Assembly (NCBI GenBank): GCA_024509875.1
Contig: JAMPIV010008047.1
Location: 434,001 to 498,000, forward strand
From: Oreohelix idahoensis
Taxonomy: Eukaryota > Mollusca > Gastropoda > Stylommatophora > Oreohelicidae
Direction: 5' to 3'
Length of the DNA stretch: 64,000 nt
The notes beneath the pieces were generated by a model. The model did not search any database. It had not been told where the DNA came from and saw only the letters and a program-made list of their open reading frames with translations. Position numbers and translations under genes: made by a program. Positions 33,870-44,715 of this stretch are shown piece by piece (positions within the stretch are counted from its first letter, which is position 1; every line of letters begins with the position of its first letter).

Positions 33870-34697
33870 TCAAGTAGAATCATGTGGACATCGAGACAGT
33901 ATGTCTGCCATCACATTATCCGAACCACGGATAGCTCGTACCGAGAAGTGGAAAGGTTGAAGAGCAATAGCATATCGAGTGGATCTTGAGCTCTTCAAGT
34001 CCTTACTCTGAATAGCTGTGAGGGCTTTTTGATCGGTTTCCACTATGAAATGCGCGCCAAGAAGGTATCTCTGAAGTTTGAGAATCGCCCAAACTATAGC
34101 TAATAATTTTCGATTTAGAACAGAGTAATTCCGTTCTGCCGCATTCAGCTTTCTAGAAATATACATTACCGGATGCAGAGTTTCAGAATACTCTTGCATT
34201 AATGCGGCCCCGATTTCTACGGATGAGGCGTCACTGTGAAGAACAAAAGTCTTGCTTGCAGTGGGTAGTCTTAAGATAGGGTAAGATGAAAATAGAGTCT
34301 TAATCTTATCCAGTGAGGATTGGCATTCTTGGGACCAACGTACCATATTAGGTGACCCTTTCTTCAATAGGTTTGAGAGAGGTGCTGTGATAGATGAAAG
34401 ATTTGGAATAAATCTTCCATAAAATTGTATTAAGTCTAAGAGACTACGGACTTGCTTCTTCGCCTTAGGAGTTGTGATGTTGAAAATTTTAGAAGTGTTG
34501 TTGTCCTCTGTCCGCAAGAGACCATGACCAACACGGTGACCTAGAAAGGAAATGTCACTAAATCCAACATAGGCTTTAGACGGTTTGGCCGTCAAAATAT
34601 GAAAACGAAAGAGTAGACAAAAGGTCGACAAGACCTTGAAAATGATCTTCCCAGGACTCACTAAAAAGACAAATATCGTCCAAGTACGCAATGACAT
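33870..34697 (-). pseudogene. G2 RT C-terminal part and RNase H
   Basis: A 275-codon frame: ISFLGHRVGHGLL, KKQVRSLLDLIQFYGRFIP (RT thumb), then RNase H with FVLHSDASSVEIGAALMQE, MYISRKLNAAERNYSVLNRKL (catalytic Glu replaced by Asn in VLNRK, where relatives have VER), FIVETDQKALTAI and IRGSDNVMADILSRC. The first codons before HILTAKPSK are out of frame with the catalytic box, so a frameshift lies near 34600. Confidence 0.82.
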
Positions 34698-35274
34698 CTG
34701 GACGATGAGAAAGGATACTACGCATCATGCGTACAAAAGTAGCTGGGGCATTCATGTGGCCGAAAGGCATGAAGTTCCATTGGAACAAACCCCTAGGTGT
34801 AGAGAAAGCAGTAAGAGGTTTGGCGCGTTCAGTGAGAGGAACTTGCCATTAACCTTTAGACAAATCGAGTTTGGTAAAGAACTTAGAATTAGAAAGCTTA
34901 GTGAGCAGCTCATCTAACAAGGACATAGGTTCAGCATCGAATTTCGTCACCTGGTTTAGTTTGCGGTAGTCGACGCAAAGACGTATGTTATTGTCTTTTT
35001 TTCTGACAATAACAATAGACGAAGAATATGCCGAAGTAGATGGTTCGATTATTTTTAATTGAATCATTTCATCCAATTCTTTCTCGACTTGTGCTTGAAA
35101 GTGCAATGGGATAGGATAAGGTCGGACTCTGATAGGGTTATAATCTGTGAGTATTATGTCATGCTTAATAATTGTTGTTTGACCCGGAATGTCAGTAAGA
35201 ACGTCCTGAAAATTTTGTAATAGAGAAGAGACCTTTTGCTGTTCCTCAGTAGATAATTCTGAAGAAACAGTCAC
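34576..35274 (-). pseudogene. G2 RT N-terminal and catalytic part
   Basis: 35274-34849 has VLTDIPGQTTIIKHDIILTD, PYPIPLHFQAQVEKELDEM, NNIRLCVDYRKLNQV and FFTKLDLSKG. A stop at about 34850 interrupts the sequence. The frame then continues as MPFGHMNAPATFVRMMRS and the catalytic VIAYLDDICLFSESWEDH. It is a Ty3/gypsy-type RT with an intact YxDD box, disabled by one stop and one frameshift. Confidence 0.82.
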
Positions 35275-35306
35275 GTTTTCCCATGATTCTGTTGAATGCA
35301 GTGGGA

Positions 35307-36266
35307 TTACGGGAGAGGAAGATTCACGTCTGAGAAAGTAGACTCTTCCTCCTGAATGACCGACAGAGATGTGAAATGACCATGCGGGACTAGCGAATCG
35401 TCCGTCGCTTCATAAATAGGTTGTAGGTAATGTGGTCGTTCATGAAATTCTGTCAACATATTGATATGAAAAGTTTTATGTTTTCTGTCCACATCGACGA
35501 TATAGTCGACATCAGAAATTCTAGAGAGGACAGTGTAAGGACTTTTCCATGAAATAAGAAGTCTATTGTCCCTACAAGGAAGTAATACTAGTACTTTGTC
35601 TCCAGGAAAGAGTTGACGTTGACATCTATTTTTATTTGCGAAATTCCTTGTCTTCTGCTTAACAGACTCAGATGCAGAGGTAGCTAACCTACATGCTTCA
35701 ATAATTTTCTGCCTTAAGGCAATTACATATTCATAAGAGGATTGAGTTTCATTGCTGATATCCTCAGCAGTTATTAGGTCATGCAACAATGACATGGGAC
35801 CGCGCGGTTGCGCACCAAACATAAGCTGGAAAGGAGAAAACCCTGTGTGCTCATTAGGGACTTCTCTATACGCGAAAAGAGCAGCGGGTAAAACCCTGTC
35901 CCAATTCTGAGGATGATACTCAGTTATCTTTCCTAGTAAACTCTTGAGCGTTTTATTTAGACGTTCGACTAACCCGTTAGACATAGGATGATAGATACTG
36001 CTTAAAGACCTGTCAATACGGAGTGTAGACATCACCTGCGACATAATGTCTGAAATCAATTGTGTGCCATGATCTGATAAGATTTCTTTGGAAAATCCTA
36101 GACGTGAGAATATTATCCAAAGAGCGCCTGCAATATCAGCAGTAGAAATGCTCTTGAGAGGTATAGCCTCTGGCCAACGGGTACACATGTCAATGCATGT
36201 TAGGATAAATTGGTGTCCTCTGGCAGACTTAGTTTTAAAAGGACCATTAATGTCTATAGCCTTCTT
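35307..36266 (-). pseudogene. G2 integrase core and C-terminus
   Basis: A stop near 36266 separates this from the zinc module encoded just upstream. The core has SARGHQFILTCIDMCTRWPEA, EILSDHGTQLISDIM (catalytic Asp) and SNGLVERLNKTLKSLL (catalytic Glu). The C-terminal part is PGDKVLVLLPCRDNRLLISWKSPY and FHINMLTEF. The short Arg/Pro-rich tail then leads toward RT. Integrase precedes RT. Confidence 0.85.
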
Positions 36267-38018
36267 CTAAAAAGGACGGATTGGAATATCCGCAGCCTGG
36301 ATATGTGCTGCATGGCGTGGACCTCGTGCCTTAACCTCCTGGCATATTCTGCAGGAGCGACAACAGATACGTATATCTTTATTTACGCGAGGCCAAAAGA
36401 AGGAAGCAAGAACCCTTGATTTGGTACGGGAAAATCCCATATGTCCTGCACACTGAGAGTCGTGGGCATGTTGTAGAATTCGAACTCTCATACCTTTGGG
36501 TACTAAGATTTGCGAATGTATAGACGAAGGCGAATCTTCTACCATACGAACTAATACTCCATTCTTTATCGAGATCCAAGATTTGCGATTTGTGTTATGG
36601 TTTGGATCATCATTTTCAACAAGGCGGAAGAATTTTTCCACAGAAGTGTCCTTTTGTTGGTGTTTTATAAAAGACTCTCGGGAAATCACTGAGTGATCAT
36701 CGTTGTTATGCACTTCATTAATTTCGGTTGATGGAGTGTGAGAAATATTTTGAGCTTGTGCTCTTGTAGTGACTGCATTAGCAGCCTGAATATTTTCCTT
36801 CTCCCAAATAGCAATTTGCTGCGGTGTACACTCCTTAATTCCGTGTATACGTCCAACGATAAGATCCGCAATGGAATTCGGGAGTATACATGCGTGTACA
36901 TGTCCCGTAAAAAAGGGAGTGGCGATATGAATGATAGCAGTCGGGAATTTCTCAAGTGTCCCACCAAATGTCACACATTTCACTACCTTTTCCGTGACAC
37001 AAGAAAAATCTATGAGGGACTGTTTGACCCCGACCGTTGTACATCCAGAATCAAAACGAACTGAGACTCGCTTATTATTCACTAAACCCTTATGTAGAAT
37101 AAGAGACCCTCTTCCGTCATGCGCAGCTGCGGCAGGAAGAGCGGGTAGAGGATGACCGCAACTCAAGATAGATATAGCAGTAGGTTGAAACAAAGTTGTG
37201 CATTGAAGGCATTGAGATGCCCTCTCAAAATCGAAAGCAAAGCAAGCACTAGCATTATTGACACTATTATTGTTGTTACTTTGATTATTAACTTCCTGGG
37301 GCTGATGTTGAGCAGAGTTAGCCTGTCGTACATGTTGGTACGATCTATTATTATCATTCTGCGATCTATTGCGGCTATTATTTCTATTGAAATCATTGTT
37401 ATTTCCTCTATTGAAATTATTGTTCTGATTAAAACCCCAGCTGCGATTGTCATTTCCCCTTTGATCAAAATTTCTATTAGATGGTTTTTTTTGTCTACCT
37501 GAGAAGTTATTATTGGTTTGATAACCTCTATTGTGGTAACCTCTTCTGAAATTCCTATAATTGTTATGACCAAAATGTTGAGGATTATCAAATTGTCTCC
37601 AGTTTCCTGAAGAAGAATCATTACGTGATGGACCCCCTTGGTTCTGTCCAAAACCACGATTATTCCTTTTATCAAAATTGCGCTGAGGCCTTTGAAATTT
37701 ACGACAAAAATTAGGACCATATGGTGTTGCTGAAGCAACGGGTAAACCTTCTTCGACTTTAGAGTTGCTAAACGTTTCATTAGGATGTGCCGTGACAAAT
37801 TGACGGCAATATTGTTCCATATCTTTTATATTTGGAGGTTTTCGCTCATGTAGAAAGGAAAGAAAGTTTTTACTCACAGATGACATAATTTTGTCACGAA
37901 GCAGTAAGTCAACAATGGCCTCATATGTGTGTTCAGTTTTGGACAATTCCACCCAACGATTAAAAGTCAGGCGAATTTCTGATATAAAGTCTGAAAAATC
38001 TTTCCCTGTCTCTGGCAA
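36267..38018 (-). pseudogene. G2 gag (capsid end)-protease-integrase zinc module
   Basis: A single 583-codon open frame. Capsid-like residues (DFSDFISEIRLTFNRWVE, FLHERKPPNIKDMEQYC) are followed by about 150 residues rich in Asn, Arg and Gly with no CCHC knuckle. CLQCTTLFQP and LSCGHPLPALP come next, then the protease FDSGCTTVGVKQSLIDF (Asp-Ser-Gly), CVTFGGTLEKFP and IADLIVGRIHG. The end is the integrase HHCC region LQHAHDSQCAGHMGFSRTK and CCRSCRICQ. It is the longest intact polyprotein stretch of the three G elements. Confidence 0.85.
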
Positions 38019-38293
38019 CAGAGACTTAAAGCGTAGGCGATAACCTTCTTCACCCAGTTGGTTTTTTTTTGTAACAGGGCCGCTCTGACAACCTCATAGT
38101 TATTTTTGTCTTCCACCGACATCATAACCTTTTGAGCATCACCTGTAAGTAACCTACCAAGTTGATCACAATATTGCGACTTCTCTATCTTATGGGAGTC
38201 GCATGCAAACTGAAATCTATCTAGATAGAATGCAATATCATCTCGAGTAGGATTGAAAGCAGCTAACTTAACATCATAAGTCTTAATATTTGC

Positions 38294-38710
38294 CTAATCA
38301 GAAGTTGTTTGATTGCTTGTACCATTTTGTGCATTACTCGAATTTACCACTTTTATTTTCTCCAGCTCCATTGATAAGACTCTTTCGTCATGTAACATTT
38401 TCTCTTTTTCCTTTTTTTCTTCAGCTTCTAGCTTCTGTTTTCTTTCTTCAGCTTCTAGCTTCTGTTTTCTTTCTTCAGCTTCTAACTTCTGTTTTCTTTC
38501 TTCAGCTTCTAATTTCTTTTGTTCCATCTCCATTTGGCATTTTCTCTCATCTGCTTGCATCTGCAATCTCCTATCTTCAGCTTCCATTTTCTGTCTCTTT
38601 TCTTCAGCCTTCTGCGCCTTGGCATATTCTGCAAGTGCAAATTCTTTTAATTTATCTCCAGTTTCGCCAAGGGCTTTCCCTTGCTCAATAAAGTAATCCA
38701 ATGTAGACAT
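38294..38710 (-). pseudogene. G2 gag N-terminal coiled coil
   Basis: It starts at ATG 38710 (MSTLDYFIEQGKALGETGD), then a KLEAEERKQ repeat (exact 10-residue units), typical of the gag N-terminus in these elements. A stop at 38294-38296 and a T-run frameshift near 38055 disconnect it from the capsid frame at 38018. Confidence 0.8.
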
Positions 38711-40011
38711 TATGTCTAATTATGTGAGATCAATAACCTGTACAATAATTATTATCTGCGAAACTCACTTTATCCCAACTCAGTGGGTGACAAGTCTTTG
38801 CCCAAGAACTTGTATCAATACCTTAGTTATCAATAATATAATTAACCACCTATATACTTATTGTGCATACCAATATTGACAGTGTATAACAACAATAAAT
38901 AATATCACCTAGAAAGACAAAGACAAAGCATCAAGGACAAACGACAACGTTCGCAGAAATCAAATAAACACTAAAGCAAAACTAAAGTAGAATCTTACAA
39001 AGCATGTAACGACAGCTGCGAATCACCAACAAAACAATCAACTACACAGTGTATAAACGAAAAGGTGTAAAGAAATAAACGATAGGAAGAGGAGGCAGAC
39101 AAATACAAACAAATTAATCAAACTAAAGAACAGAGAAAAATATTACAAAAACAACATAGAACAGCTCGTCACAACTAAACAAATCTATCACAAATAACCA
39201 ACACAGTGGACAAAAAAACAAACGACAGCAACAAAAAGTCGCTGGCAATTTCCACTGCGGGAAATTCGCAAAAGTCCCTAAAGAACGCTGTCGTAGACCC
39301 TCGGTAAAGTGGGATATTTTTACGACAGTCACCGCCCAACCAAACCCGCTGAAATATAAACACATATATGACATATAAAACAAAGAAACATGTAACATAT
39401 AACAAGGAATATAAATAGTATGTAACTACCACACATACAGAGGCACAGTTCACAAAACATATAGCCACTTATCTTAACTGGTGAAAAAATCCTGGCCTCG
39501 AGATAGCGGCAATGATGAAAACAGCGTAACAGCAACAATGAGGTTCTCAGCAAACACCGTTCAGCGAAGAGAAGATCCAACGCTGAAGGAATACAGCAAC
39601 GACGAAAACAGGCACTGTTCTCCAAACTAACAGCAACGATGAAAACCGGAACTGTCAACACAGGTGCAAGTACGGACATCCGACGTTGGCTGGACCAATG
39701 TATTCTTGGATAGTAACGATCTGGTGTAGAAAACCTTCTGGACAACGCCGGGTATTTGCAGTTGACACTGACAAAAATTGCAAAGATGCCAGGAAGACGA
39801 TAATGTCAATGACGAATCAGCACAGGAACGTCATAGGAAGACATGGTGCATTGGTGACGCTATGTTGCATTTTACAGTGACATGGGCATCACCACGATAG
39901 CGTCAATGGAACATCGATCCACTTCATCAAGAACGTAACAAAAAAAAGTTCAATGGATCTTGAACTACGAATGTCGTATGGGCTTCACACCCTGTAAATC
40001 TGGCCTACCAC
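38711..40011 (-). other. G2 5' leader with primer-binding site
   Basis: 1.3 kb noncoding leader. Directly after the 5' LTR the element strand reads GTGGTAGGCCAGATTTAC, and TGGTAGGCC is a plausible tRNA primer-binding site. No coding frame here is supported. Confidence 0.55.
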
Positions 40012-40199
40012 TGTAACAGTTATTGTTTCCAACCACTGTAGCATGTCAGTGAGTGATTCCACTGCAGAACGTAGTGTGGTTAGGGGTAACTGCTATGCTC
40101 ATATTTTCATACGCCACACAGGCAAACACTGTAGAATTCTGTTGTGGTATAGAGGTGTGCTGTACTGGTACTAAGTCTGATTGTAGAATCACTGTAGCA

Positions 40200-40285
<86 letters not shown>

Positions 40286-40795
40286 ATATATATCTCTGAA
40301 CTCCAGGAAACAAACACACAAGAAACACTGACCATTTCCTAGGCTGTACCAAACTATGCCAGAATCACAATCCAGGGGAATCTTAAACATATATAATATA
40401 CACATAACTCTGATCCCCTATACACTGCCAGAAAAACATCGCGGGACACCCTCTCCGCTCAAATCGCTCAGCCAGACTGCCTTTAAGAAACCGTCTTCCG
40501 GACCCACGCAAATCATTCGCGCATGCGTAGACACCCGCAAGCCCTGAGTAGCATTAACCCATGGATCGTTCCAGAGCGTTCCCAGAAAACTGACCAGAGC
40601 GCTCCTTATATGGGCATCTGTATACCACTTAAATATCCTTATGTGGACATCTGAATAATGTCAAGGGAAGATAACAATTAAATCTAACCTGAACCACAAA
40701 GTAAACAGTCAGTAATGTCCCTTTGACCATAAATATAAAAAAAAGAAATATAAAAAACGTCACATTCCTAACTTACAACATACTGACTCTTAACA
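40012..40795 (-). mobile_element. G2 5' LTR
   Basis: Starts TGTAACAG and ends CTTAACA on the plus strand, next to target duplication GTTGC. It contains a TA run where the partner LTR has repeats. Confidence 0.92.
40201..40281. repeat. (TA)n microsatellite
   Basis: About 40 uninterrupted TA units in the G2 5' LTR. Confidence 0.95.
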
Positions 40796-40800
40796 GTTGC

Positions 40801-41676
40801 TCTATCACACGTATGACTAGACAAGATTGAATTTACAACATTTATGACATCTAATGAATAAAAGATAGTAAGAGAAGATCAACAATATCACAAACAATAA
40901 TGGATCAAACTGAATAAAAAACTACACTAAACTTCACTACAAAAACATACTTTACACTTAAAAATACTGCACAACTAGACAAAAAATGGATCTGTATACT
41001 TCAATTGAGGCAATATCCCACACAGCAGTGTATGTCGGCCCCTCAGTTTGGACTACACAGATGCAATAACTACAGAACGCCTGTAAATTCCTTTCGACCA
41101 GACATATGTCGGTATAGAAAACAAATTACAGGTCCCGCCAGCCTCCCGCACTATAACAACATGACAGACATTGATTTACAAAATATGAAGAAAAAAATCA
41201 CGCTGGCAAATAAGGTAATCTAGCAACACATGCTGTATGTAGCTATAAATGACTTATCTGATTGCCAGGACAAAAAATTTCCTCCAAGATCCACCGACTT
41301 CTCCTTCAAGCACGATGCAACTGGACAAGTAGACCGACGTTAGGTCTAGAAATTGAAAACAGCTGACTCGATCAGGATTCCACTCTGGTCTGTCGCAGTC
41401 TTGAAAAACGCAATCTTCGGCAGAAAAATTTGAACTTTCAGCTACAGCACGATGTAGATAAAAAATATGCTTCACATAAGTTCCCTTCAGGACTGGAACA
41501 CGTACATGCAACACTGCAAAACTGGATGCATAGCTTCTCATAAGCTAGCAGACGATACAATGCGCCATCTTTAAAAACTTGAACTGGCACGAACTCTCAA
41601 GCGGTGTCAGTCTGAATTTCTTCGTAAAATTCTTTACAGGCTGGGGATCGATGATCCTTTGGCTATGGCCCCCAAA
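40801..41676 (-). other. G1 5' leader, part 2, with primer-binding site
   Basis: The remainder of the leader interrupted by G2. Next to the 5' LTR the element strand reads TTTGGGGGCCATAGCC. Copy A has TTGGTGACACCATAGCC at the same relative position, so the primer-binding region is related. Confidence 0.55.
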
Positions 41677-42328
41677 TGTAACGGGGGTATTATATATGTG
41701 AAGTTGATAGTAGTAGGGGTTAGTCTTCTGCGAGGTCCCTTCCCGTTGTAATTATAATCTCACCACAGCATAACCTTATGCCGGTGATATATTTATATTC
41801 AGCCTTAAATACACTTGTGAACTCCAACATTAGAGACTCTGTAAAACGGCCAGCTTGGACGTGAATACAATGTATAATTTACTTAGAACTGACATGCTCC
41901 ATTATTAGTACATCCAATATAATTGTGAGACAATGGCATAACCTAACCAGTCTTGAACTCGTCTTTTTGTTGCATAGTTTATTTCAAAGTACTCACATAC
42001 GAACATCAGCATACAGCATTCATCTGTAATATCAATATCTAGCATCGACCCAATGAAGCATCTGGGCGATCTAGTAGTAGAAATACTTTAGAACTTTGTC
42101 GAAATAACATGCAGGAGCTGGACCAAATATACGTCCGAACACTTTGAAGAACACGGAAGAATGGCCACGAGTATCGCGCCACTTCTGCAAAGTGAGACCG
42201 AAATAATCGTCTGCAATATCTGTCCAAAAGACAGTGGCGTACTTCCGGATAACCGAGAAAACGGAACGTCAACAATATGGTCTATAAACAAGCCTTATCG
42301 ATATCAAATCGATATGTTATGATTTAAC
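41677..42328 (-). mobile_element. G1 5' LTR
   Basis: Near-identical to 21047-21711 apart from indels. It lacks the final 8 bases TCATAACA found in the other LTR, and joins LINE-A sequence directly. Confidence 0.85.
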
Positions 42329-42712
42329 GCCCCCTTTAGCTCTTTCAGATGTGGGGACACCACTGTAGAGCAATGTGTCGCCATCACGATCCATAACTCC
42401 CTGTCCTTTTTTCGTTGTTTCTGTTAAAGCCAGGATTTCTAGTTTGGCTTTCCTCATCTCTTCCACCAACTGCTCTTCCTTCCCATTTATATTTCTTGTG
42501 TTCCATGTTCCGTAAGTCGTAGTCCGTTCCAGTTCGTCGGTTTTAGAATCAGTCCGGTTTTCTCTCTTATGTTTCTCGTAATCTGGTTTTTAAGACAAGC
42601 AGGTGATTGGCCTGTTGTGCTTTTGCATGATGGAGAGGCTGCCTCATTACGGCCTCCATGCAGGCTGCCCTCCTCTTTTTTTAGCCGGGATTGGGCCCGG
42701 CCTAGGCGGAGT
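42329..42712 (-). pseudogene. LINE-A 5' end and endonuclease start
   Basis: The minus strand reads a G/C-rich 5' leader, then TYGTWNTRNINGKEEQLVEEM, KAKLEILALTETTKKGQG (catalytic Glu in TET) and DRDGDTLLYSGVPTSERAKGG. These are endonuclease N-terminal blocks of an RTE-like LINE. The domain continues at 21046 on the other side of G1, with a few codons missing. Confidence 0.75.
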
Positions 42713-42725
42713 TAGTATGGAGGAC

Positions 42726-43050
42726 ATATAATGGAATTAGGAATAGTGCTCCCATCATTACTGCAGGAACAAAGAAGGGGAAAGAGAAAACAAAATATAA
42801 TATGTAGGAAGAAATAGAGGGCTTGTGAACACTGACAGAATGTAGAAACTGCAGCATGCAAGACAGTGACATGCATTACTGACAGACTGTAAACTGGAGA
42901 AGTCACCTGAAGAAGAACCTAAAGTAAAGTCCCTGTAACATATTTCTACCTGGTCTGCATAATTATTTATTGTTGTTGTTCTTTCATGTTCATGTACCGG
43001 TATATCATTTATTGGCTTTTACACTGAAAAATTTGAAGTAAATAAAAAAA
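42726..43050. other. unassigned intronic sequence
   Basis: No coding or repeat identity recognised. It begins just after the right target duplication of LINE-A. Confidence 0.35.
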
Positions 43051-43056
43051 ATAAAC

Positions 43057-43385
43057 TCAACGTATGACAATTACATTATTTAGGACGTATCTTCTTCTTC
43101 GTTCGTACTGAAAAGAACATTGGTTGCATTGTGTCTGTTTACAGCGAAGCTGCGCCTTTCGGCCGACACATCCGACTTCAGCACTGCATTTTTGGGACCA
43201 GGTTAGCCTTCCCTCTTTGATCCCGACTCTCTCAGCCAGACTGCAGTGATGCAACCTGTTTCCAGGACCACCACTTGGAGGTGGAGTAGGGTCTTGGCCA
43301 GCTCTGGTTCGCTGACCCTGACGCAAGCAGTCTAGCTATGGGTCGCTAACTGCATTCCTCACTGTTGACGCGTCTTAGGTCCCTT
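43057..43385 (-). other. possible LINE-C 3' region
   Basis: A G/C-richer block open on the minus strand for 89 codons, with Cys-rich LRCKQTQCNQCSFQYERRRRY. It lies downstream of LINE-C in the LINE orientation and may be its 3' tail, or an unrelated repeat. The evidence is position only. Confidence 0.3.
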
Positions 43386-43493
43386 AACTAAAGCTTACCA
43401 GTTTTATTGAGGACCATAAATATGGGGTTGAAAGAATGTGAACAAAAAGGTTATTAAATAACAAGGGAAGAAAACCAGAGATAGATAGGCAAT

Positions 43494-43569
43494 AGTCAGT
43501 GATGTATGTGAGTTCATGTTGATGGATGAATGTGAGTTCATGTTGATGGATGAATGTGAGTTCATGATG
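43494..43569. repeat. 25-bp tandem repeat, three units
   Basis: GTGAGTTCATGTTGATGGATGAAT repeated three times with few changes. Confidence 0.85.
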
Positions 43570-43971
43570 CTGGTACACTTAGGGCTGTGGAAAATAATAA
43601 TAACAATAATGGCCCTTACAGTCATAACTGACTTTGAGAATGCGCCCATGAGGTGACAGCCATTAGCTGCTTATTTTCCTGGTGTTCCTTTCGACGTTTT
43701 CTCTTCTCTTCTGCTTGTTGTTTGAGCTTCTTTTCACCCAATCTGAGGTCGCACTGCAGACAGCATCGCCACTTGGTGCGATCGGCAACTTCATCCTCCT
43801 AGGTTAATGGATTTATGTCCAGTGCCCTCATGTCTCTCTTGCACACATCTTTGAATCTCAGCTGCGGTCGCCTAACTGTTCTTTTGCCATCTGCGAGTTG
43901 TTCGTAGAAGATATCTTTCAGGATGCAACCATCTTCCATGCGGCAGACATGGCCACGCCAGCGTAGTCTAT

Positions 43972-44235
43972 AAGTATTTAAATAAATAACACGGTATTTA
44001 ATCAGTTTTACAAATTACGGTTCACAAGAAACAAGGGACGTTTCGGGTTTTACCCTTCGTCAGCACAAACAGGTGACAAAGACAAAAACTGTTTGTGGCT
44101 GACGAAGGGTAAAACCCGAAATGTCCCTTGTTTCTTGTGAACCGTAATTTGTAAAACTGATTAAATACCGTGTTATTTATTTAAATACTTATATTCCTTA
44201 CCAGTTTTACAGCAGCCCTTTAATTTATTTACTTA
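43972..44235. mobile_element. foldback (long inverted repeat) element
   Basis: 264 bp flanked by a perfect 13-bp duplication CAGCGTAGTCTAT (43959-43971, 44236-44248). About 43972-44075 and 44089-44192 are near-perfect inverted arms of about 100 bp around a short loop. Each arm holds GACGAAGGGTAAAACCCGAAA. A non-palindromic tail follows. It is noncoding. LINE-C copy 1 shows the empty site. Confidence 0.9.
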
Positions 44236-44432
44236 CAGCGTAGTCTATGCTGTCTAAGCAGTGTATACATGCTTTGATGGCCAGCACGGGACACCACCTC
44301 GACATTTGTCACTTTATCTTTAAACTAAATGCAGAGGATGTGGCGTAGACACCGTAGATGAGAGATATTGAGCCTTCTTTCTTGCTTAGCATAGGTTGTA
44401 CATGTCTCGCTGCCATTTAGAAGTGTGCTGGT

Positions 44433-44715
44433 AAAATAAAAAAGGTAAAGGATCCTGTTACACGCCCATTGAGGCATATTGGGAATATGGTGGTTAGGCT
44501 CATATTTTCTTGACCGTCGGCACACTAGGGGTGATGTGGTTAGCATCACGCAGGCCACCTTAACCTTACCAGAGTTGCTCTGGTACCCATTTGGGGCTGG
44601 GTCGACCCAGGAGCCGTTTGTGGCCTAAACATTTCCCCACCTCATCTGGGGATCGAACCATAGACCACTGTGCTAGGAAGCCAGTACACTAACCACTATG
44701 CTACCGCAGCTCCAT
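44433..44715 (-). mobile_element. tRNA-derived SINE 1
   Basis: 12-bp duplication AAGTGTGCTGGT (44421-44432, 44716-44727). On the minus strand the head has A-box GTAGCATAGTGGTTAGTG and B-box GGTTCGATCCC at tRNA spacing, then a body with AAATGGGTACC and an A/T-rich tail. It would be transcribed by RNA polymerase III from these boxes and mobilised by a LINE. Confidence 0.9.

Larger units (their letters stand above)
31046..40795 (-). mobile_element. LTR retrotransposon G2 (Gmr1-type), 9.75 kb, nested in G1
   Basis: A perfect 5-bp duplication GTTGC (31041-31045 and 40796-40800) flanks the element, which lies in the G1 leader. LTRs at 31046-32597 and 40012-40795 share both ends (TGTAACAG...CTTAACA on the plus strand). 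The coding order on the minus strand is gag, protease, integrase, RT, RNase H. Only a few stops and frameshifts are visible, fewer than in G3. Confidence 0.92.
21047..42328 (-). mobile_element. LTR retrotransposon G1 (Gmr1-type), itself containing hAT and G2
   Basis: The LTRs at 21047-21719 (3') and 41677-42328 (5') are similar throughout apart from a 36-bp and a roughly 25-bp indel. The internal region encodes gag, protease, integrase, RT and RNase H, in that order, on the minus strand. After removing the hAT element and G2, the element is about 8.7 kb. It sits inside the LINE-A endonuclease. The 5' LTR lacks the terminal 8 bases TGTTATGA, and some LINE-A codons are missing at that junction, so no target duplication remains. 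Confidence 0.85.
13610..42725 (-). mobile_element. LINE-A (RTE-like) interrupted by nested insertions
   Basis: The 13-bp duplication TAGTATGGAGGAC occurs at 13610-13622 and 42713-42725. Reading the minus strand inward from 42712 gives the LINE 5' region and endonuclease start. The rest of endonuclease, RT and C-terminal domain follow in separated pieces, ending in a 3' tail next to 13623. Pieces: 42329-42712, 19444-21046, about 15000-16307 and about 13623-13780. Removing the insertions (G1, LINE-B and probably an LTR-like segment) leaves roughly 3.3 kb, a normal RTE size. All frames are broken. Confidence 0.75.

Noticed and set aside
38290..38691. 133- and 127-codon plus-strand frames opposite G2 gag
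   Set aside because: Antisense shadows of the KLEAEERKQ coiled-coil repeat on the minus strand.
39329..39745. 138-codon minus-strand frame in the G2 leader
   Set aside because: It lies in the untranslated leader between LTR and gag start, with no similarity to gag and no counterpart in G1.
44089..44135. Functional hammerhead ribozyme in the foldback arm
   Set aside because: The core-like CTGACGA...GAAA is present, but stem II has an unpaired extra base and no convincing cleavage triplet with stem I pairing was found; kept only as a similarity.
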